A stretch of DNA of 64,000 bases from Spisula solida (Eukaryota > Mollusca > Bivalvia > Venerida > Mactridae): contig OX365957.1 in assembly GCA_947247005.1 (NCBI GenBank), positions 9,768,817 through 9,832,816 of the forward strand, read 5' to 3'. Position 1 is the first letter of the stretch, and each line of letters starts with the position of its first letter. Made by a program: the position numbers and the translations under genes. Under the pieces are notes generated by a model. The model made no database searches. It was not told where the DNA came from and saw only the letters and a program-made list of their open reading frames with translations. This document shows positions 59,305 through 64,000 of the stretch, piece after piece.

Positions 59305-60591
59305 ACGAGGGTTGTTCAAATTGGAATGCAACTAAGCCCATAAAAATTGTCCTTGATAGATTCTAATGAAACAATCCTTTGATCCCATTGCAGTATTCAT
59401 CTCCGATATATCATCCTCATACATCAGTGGTTAGTCAAGTTCCCAGAATACCATATGTTTCGGATGAAGAATACTCTGGTGAACGAGAATGCGATATATA
59501 GGCAAAGTTTCATTCAGGTATTCCATTTTTAAAATGCGATTTTGTTACAATCCCTAGGTACACTATGCATATACTGGACATGAGCCAAACTGAGATCTTT
59601 ACGTACCTGATATTTGTTCCGACAATGCAATTTAAGAGTCGTTAAAACAAATAAAAGATCACAAGGAACAATGCTGTACAAATAAGGATGGTCGGAAAAC
59701 TCCAGAACCTTCACGCTTCTCAGAAAGTCGCGTTAATGGCTGCTGCAGGTGGAGGCCCATTGCTCTGCAATAGCATGCCATACTTCAAAGATGTGGCTTG
59801 GCAGCGATTGTCGGAGTATTTTTTCAATTTATGAAAGTATTTACCCATTGTCCATTTTATACATCAAATATAATGGTAGAAACTTGGTTTATACCGAAAA
59901 GGGTGTACATTTCTACTGGCGTCCATGGTGTTTTTTGCAATGCATACCTTTGTTCTGTCTTTGCTGACCCATATTTGTTTATGAATCTGTCGCATGGGTA
60001 AAAAATGAATCCGTGTCTCGTTTATGGTCATTGCAAAGCAGATATGGGTATCCAAACTATACTTTTTGTCCTAATTTTTGTAATATGCTTGATAATTGTA
60101 TGAATAGCTCCTAATGATGCGCCAACACATTGACCTACTTGCCTAATTGTTAATACTCCACTAGTTTCCAAAATATATTTGGTTTTCGCAACCCTTTTCT
60201 AGCATGCAGCGGTAATAGGATGGCGTGCATGAGGTTCATTTCCAAAGAAAAATACTCCACTTTTAAATTTCTTAAACTATCAAGTAGTCAATAAATAAGT
60301 AATTACATTACACCATTTCACCATGCAAGTTGTTTTAAATATTGTATTTGCTCCCGCATGACGCAATTTGGTCAGAAAAAAGTGATATTTTCTCAATCAT
60401 TTAAGCATTAGTATACACGAGTAGACAGTGTTAGTTGATCTATTGTTGCAGCTACATTGAGCGGATTTTAAAATGTGAGGTATCAATTTAAAGCTAATAC
60501 AGTGATCTTTGATGTACAGTTCACTTTTTTGTAAACAATCATTGCTACAAGAAAGATATAGCATCACTTGCATTCCAATTTGAACAACCCA
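59305..60591 (-). mobile_element. Mariner-family element, copy 2 (dead), inside the 58 bp minisatellite
   Basis: 1.29 kb with ends CGAGGGTTGTTCAAATTGG and, reversed, GGGTTGTTCAAATTGGAATG. The left TA is present. The last bases of the right end and a few bases of the minisatellite unit are lost. Same family as 11071-12331. Confidence 0.87.
59480..60210 (-). pseudogene. Mariner transposase pseudogene
   Basis: The minus-strand order is the N-terminal HTH (VAKTKYILETSGVLTIRQ, then VGASLGAIHTIIK), the first catalytic region (INETRIHFLPMRQIHKQIWV), a middle part (YFHKLKKYSDNRC), the second catalytic region (YGMLLQSNGPPP), and the third (HPYLYSIVPCDLLF). By comparison with DD34D mariners the GDET aspartate is Asn, and the aspartates of the HDN and SPDLAP regions are replaced by Ser. 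Several stops and shifts are present. Confidence 0.8.
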
Positions 60592-60676
60592 ATGAACCGT
60601 GGGAGTGAACCTATATAATCATGACCGTTAACAGTCATATATTTGTCAATGAACCGTGGGAGTGTACCTATATAAT
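60592..60676 (+). repeat. 58 bp minisatellite, right part
   Basis: The array resumes at AATGAACCGTGGGAGTG after the mariner element, with about 1.3 units. Confidence 0.9.
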
Positions 60677-60899
60677 CCAGGTTACTGTTCTATCAAAGCA
60701 TTAACGGAAATTGCAAACTTACGTTCAAATTTAAATTCTTTATAATGTCTTAGTCACGGCAAATTGGAACAGATATGGTTTGTAGGAGTTTAGTAACTGA
60801 ATCAATATTAGTATTGCAGGTCCATTTACCTCACTTCTTAGTTGTAAACAAATTATAAAGAATGTAAATTTGATCGTAAGTTTATGATTTTCACAGCAC
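60677..60899. mobile_element. MITE family GTAC, copy 2 (right end truncated)
   Basis: The left end is CCAGGTTACTGTTCTATCAA. The interior matches copy 3. The right end stops at CACAGCAC, abutting copy 3. Confidence 0.6.
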
Positions 60900-61129
60900 C
60901 CAGGGTACTGTTTTATCAAAGCACTTTCATTCAAATTTAAATTCCTTACATTGCTTTAACAACTAGACATTTTGGACTGTTACGGTTTTGTAAGAGTTTG
61001 TAAACGGAATCATTGTTAATATTGCAGATCAATTGACTACCGCTTGTATTTGTAAAAAAATTATAAAGAATTTAAATTTGGACGTAAGTTTACGATTTCC
61101 GTAGGTGCTTTGATAAAACAGTACCCTGG
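60900..61129. mobile_element. MITE family GTAC, copy 3
   Basis: The ends CCAGGGTACTGTTTTATCAA and, reversed, CCAGGGTACTGTTTTATCAA match perfectly. The complete 230 bp member of the family. Confidence 0.75.
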
Positions 61130-61598
61130 TCTTTAGCATTCATTCACATATATTTGTATACATGTATATGTCTTCAACACTTACACACACATGTATAAAG
61201 ATGACATTCTTGTATAAAGCCCCCTTTCCATGAAGCGTAAAACCTATGCGTTTTCGGCACATATTTATTCGGCATGTAACACACCAAATGTGTTACAAAA
61301 TAAAACGCCCTATAGAAACCCTGACAGATGTAAAACATACCAACTATTTCTTTTATTAAACATTATTTATTAGCATATAATATTACAGAACAAAAAACAT
61401 GAAAATATTCGGCATACTTACTCATAACCACTAATGTACCTATTGATGATAGTCAAGGGGACAGAAGGTATTAAATAACAGGTGATTTCTGAAAATTAGG
61501 GATTCGACACACTAAGATATTTCAGGTCGAGAAACAAAAAATGCTCCCACACTATGTAAGAATTATGATGAAGCTAGAATAAAGAATACAGAATCATT
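61130..61598. other. No supported gene
   Basis: AT-rich sequence; nothing recognised. Confidence 0.35.
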
Positions 61599-62365
61599 TA
61601 TAGTGCGCCTAGGATAACATGAAAGGCGAGAAATTTTGGAATAATCCATTTAGGTGGATTAATCAGGTGTGAATGATTTATCAGTTATGTTTTTAGAACA
61701 AAACTGACCTTATTTCTTTTCTTTAGTAATGTGGTAAACCAACTTATTTAATGCTAACTGATGAGATATGGAGTTTTATCAGTGAAATAAAACCTATATC
61801 ACTCACTTACAATTTGATTGATACAAGCTCCGCCCCCTCACAGGGACTACTTTAATTTTACCCAAAACTCTACACTTAACTGTCCGTAACGTTTTTATTA
61901 CTGAACGGAAACATGCCATGTGGGGGGTTTTATTCTTAGTTAGACCATTTCCTACAAGTTGGTCTATTATTTGATGCAAAATTCTCAAAAAAGAAGTTTT
62001 CACCTATTCACCACAATCCAAGATGGCGGATTTTGAATTGAAAACTATGAATGGAATAACATATTCATACGCAGCCTAATCACAGTGGTAATTTTGCATA
62101 AGTAGTACTAGTTTTGACAACAGATAAGCATTAAATAAATAGAACATTTGTTTGTTTTTATTGAATATGGTTAATATCTCATCTTGTAGCGATAAAATTT
62201 TAATATTTTCACTTGCGCTACGCGCTCTTGAAAATATTGAATTTTATCACTACACAATGAGATATAAACCATATTCAATCAAAACAAACAAATATCCTCT
62301 ATTTTCCAATAGTTGACAAAACCGATTCATGTTTGTAAACATCACGTTATCCTGGGCGCACTGTA
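61599..62365. mobile_element. TA-flanked element with CAGTGCGCC ends and inner hairpin
   Basis: Inverted ends TAGTGCGCCTAGGATAACAT and, reversed, CAGTGCGCCCAGGATAACGT lie between TA dinucleotides, about 763 bp apart. Inside, 62150-62291 is a separate imperfect palindrome (arms TTGTTTTTATTGAATATGG...) centred on GCGCTACGCGC. Confidence 0.6.
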
Positions 62366-62639
62366 GTCAAACTGTTTATTTGGTCAAAATTTTGATAGCT
62401 GCATCATTTCAATTGTCAATATGATGGTATAGAAATTCTCCCAATAGAGCCATTGAAAACATGAGATGTTTGTAAAATAGTATGCCCCATGGTAGCCAGG
62501 AAAAAAATGTAATCATTTATGTTTAAAGTGAACACAACAATGATCTACTGAACTAAATAACACTAGAATTATCACTGTCGTGAGCAGGGTCCTGTAGTAG
62601 CATGCCAGAAGTTTTTGAAGTTGAAAAAGGGGCATTAGT

Positions 62640-63060
62640 TAAAATTTATCAAATCATATTATGCGTATTACCACTGGCGATAAGTATAGCAAGTTTCATT
62701 TAAATATCTATGATGGTTTAGAAGTTATGAAAAAAATGAAAATGTAGGAAAATTGGAATTTAACAAATGGCTATAACTCATCCAATATTGTAGCTAGAGT
62801 AATGCAACTTGCCATAAAATAGTGTTCGGTTGTTGTGAGCTTATGTTTAAACTTTGAAGTTGATATCTTTTATGGTTTTTCAGTTATTAAGAAAAAAACC
62901 TTGAACAATTAGGAAAATTTGAATTTTAGAAAGGGTGACAACTCTTCCAATATTGTAGCAAGAGTAATGTAACTTGTCACAAAATAGCGTACCGTTGTTG
63001 TGAGCTTATGTTTAAAGTTTGAAGTAAATACCTGTAATGGTTTGCAAGTTATTCAGAAAA
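62640..63060 (-). repeat. ~165 bp tandem repeat, inverted copy
   Basis: About 2.5 units of the repeat at 6.9-9.4 kb in opposite orientation (CCAATATTGTAGCTAGAGTA, GTGAGCTTATGTTTAAACTT). Followed by GGACAGACAGACAGACAAGG. Confidence 0.78.
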
Positions 63061-64000
63061 ATAAGAATGTGGACAGACAGACAGACAAGGTGATTACTAT
63101 AGTGCAACACAAACATTTTTTGCAGGGCCCTAAATAGGGAGATCTTCTAATGATAACCAACCTCCATACCAAGTTTTAGCATACAATGTAAACAATCTTA
63201 TCAGAGGAGCCCAAGGTCTTGCTACATGCACTATAAGCTGTAGGACTTGTAAACTACGTTGAGGACCTCTAAATAAGTCTACATGTAAAACATCTAAGTA
63301 TGTAGGCTCAGCAGTTTCAGAACTGGTTTTATTCCAGTGAGGTTGGTCAAGTTCCATTGAAGGGTTTAGAGTTTGAATAAATGCTAGTATGGACAGACAG
63401 CCAACAAGTGATCACACTAGTTAACCACCAGCACTTTGTGCTCTCACACTCAGATGAGCTAATAAAATGTGTGAGATGATGACTGTGATATGTAATAAAA
63501 TGGGCCCTAGAATAGTAGATCACTCACATGAGCAATGATCTCAAGTTAAATTGAGATAAGTAGTTTCCTAAAGTTTAATGAAAATTGTAACAAAACATAT
63601 TAAGTTGTAATCCTTATGGTTTCAGAGACTTTACAGCTTATACTAAGAAATATAATAAGATTATCAAAAGTAATCAGGTAGCCTATCAGTATAAACAAAC
63701 ACCAAACAATCTTCTAGCTCTTTTCTTAAGGTAAAATCAATGTGTGTGCTGTTGTTAAATTATGAGATGATTTCCCTAATCAATATCTATATACTCTCTC
63801 TATTAATTGGTTTAGAAGAAGTTATTTTAAGGATTTGTTAATGGGACGACTTCAACAAATGCTGGACAGCTCACCATACTCTAATATTCTAAAAACACCA
63901 TTACTATAGCTGCATTCAATACTTTAATATTCTAATACATCATATTATTATATGACAACGGCATGTATTCACAAAGCATCTAAGTTGAAAAATTAAATAT
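63061..64000. other. Repeat-rich end of window, no gene
   Basis: At 63390-63460 a GTGATCAC...TTTGTGCTC...GATGAGCTAAT tail resembles the dispersed repeat at 58.1-58.5 kb. A 75-codon minus frame at 63130-63357 shows no domain. Confidence 0.4.

Overview
This is eukaryotic nuclear DNA. It is AT-rich and intron-rich, and it is packed with minisatellites, tRNA-derived SINE heads, DNA transposons and one LINE. The best fit is a marine bivalve mollusc. The reasons are a secreted mucin-like C-type lectin gene with an N-terminal SH3b-like cysteine module, and dispersed repeats of the kind common in bivalves (GTGATCACAAAAGCTCACC-type tails and tRNA-like SINEs). The species cannot be fixed from the sequence. 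Nearly all long open frames here are shadows of tandem repeats or decayed transposons.

The one host gene I can support is on the minus strand, from about 22115 down to 6486, and it is probably incomplete at its 3' end. Nine exons with GT-AG borders and matching phases join into a frame of 555 codons plus one base. They encode a signal peptide, an SH3b-like module (exons 1-3, phase 0), a Thr/Ser-rich mucin linker, CTLD 1, a short linker, and CTLD 2. Both CTLDs are cut by a phase-1 intron at the same place. From exon 4 on, every exon is phase 1-1. Intron 1 is almost entirely a 4.2 kb minisatellite that runs into the exon 2 splice acceptor.

The rest is repeats, many nested. (a) 6.9-9.4 kb: a ~165 bp tandem repeat holds a 2.0 kb PIF/Harbinger-like element; its TTA duplication and the empty site are both visible. 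(b) 11.1-12.3 and 59.3-60.6 kb: two dead mariner copies, the second inside a 58 bp minisatellite. (c) 22.3-32.4 kb: a 10.1 kb element with ~765 bp terminal inverted repeats (TIRs) contains a second 4.1 kb element of the same architecture. A third of this kind lies at 50.96-55.18 kb. All three begin with CAC and have exact 5 bp target duplications (AGTCC, AGCTT, TTAGC), a Transib/RAG-like signature, but no RAG1-like core was recognised. (d) 32.6-45.5 kb: a 46-49 bp minisatellite is split by a decayed CR1-like LINE (35.3-40.15 kb) and by a ~0.8 kb insert carrying ten copies of a GACGCTAAATGTCGCA iteron. (e) 55.8-56.9 kb: a long-TIR element with an exact 8 bp duplication. (f) Several TA-flanked MITEs.

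The strongest candidates for something undescribed are the family of three CAC-ended long-TIR elements, the iteron array, and the minisatellite that appears to have grown from a splice acceptor.
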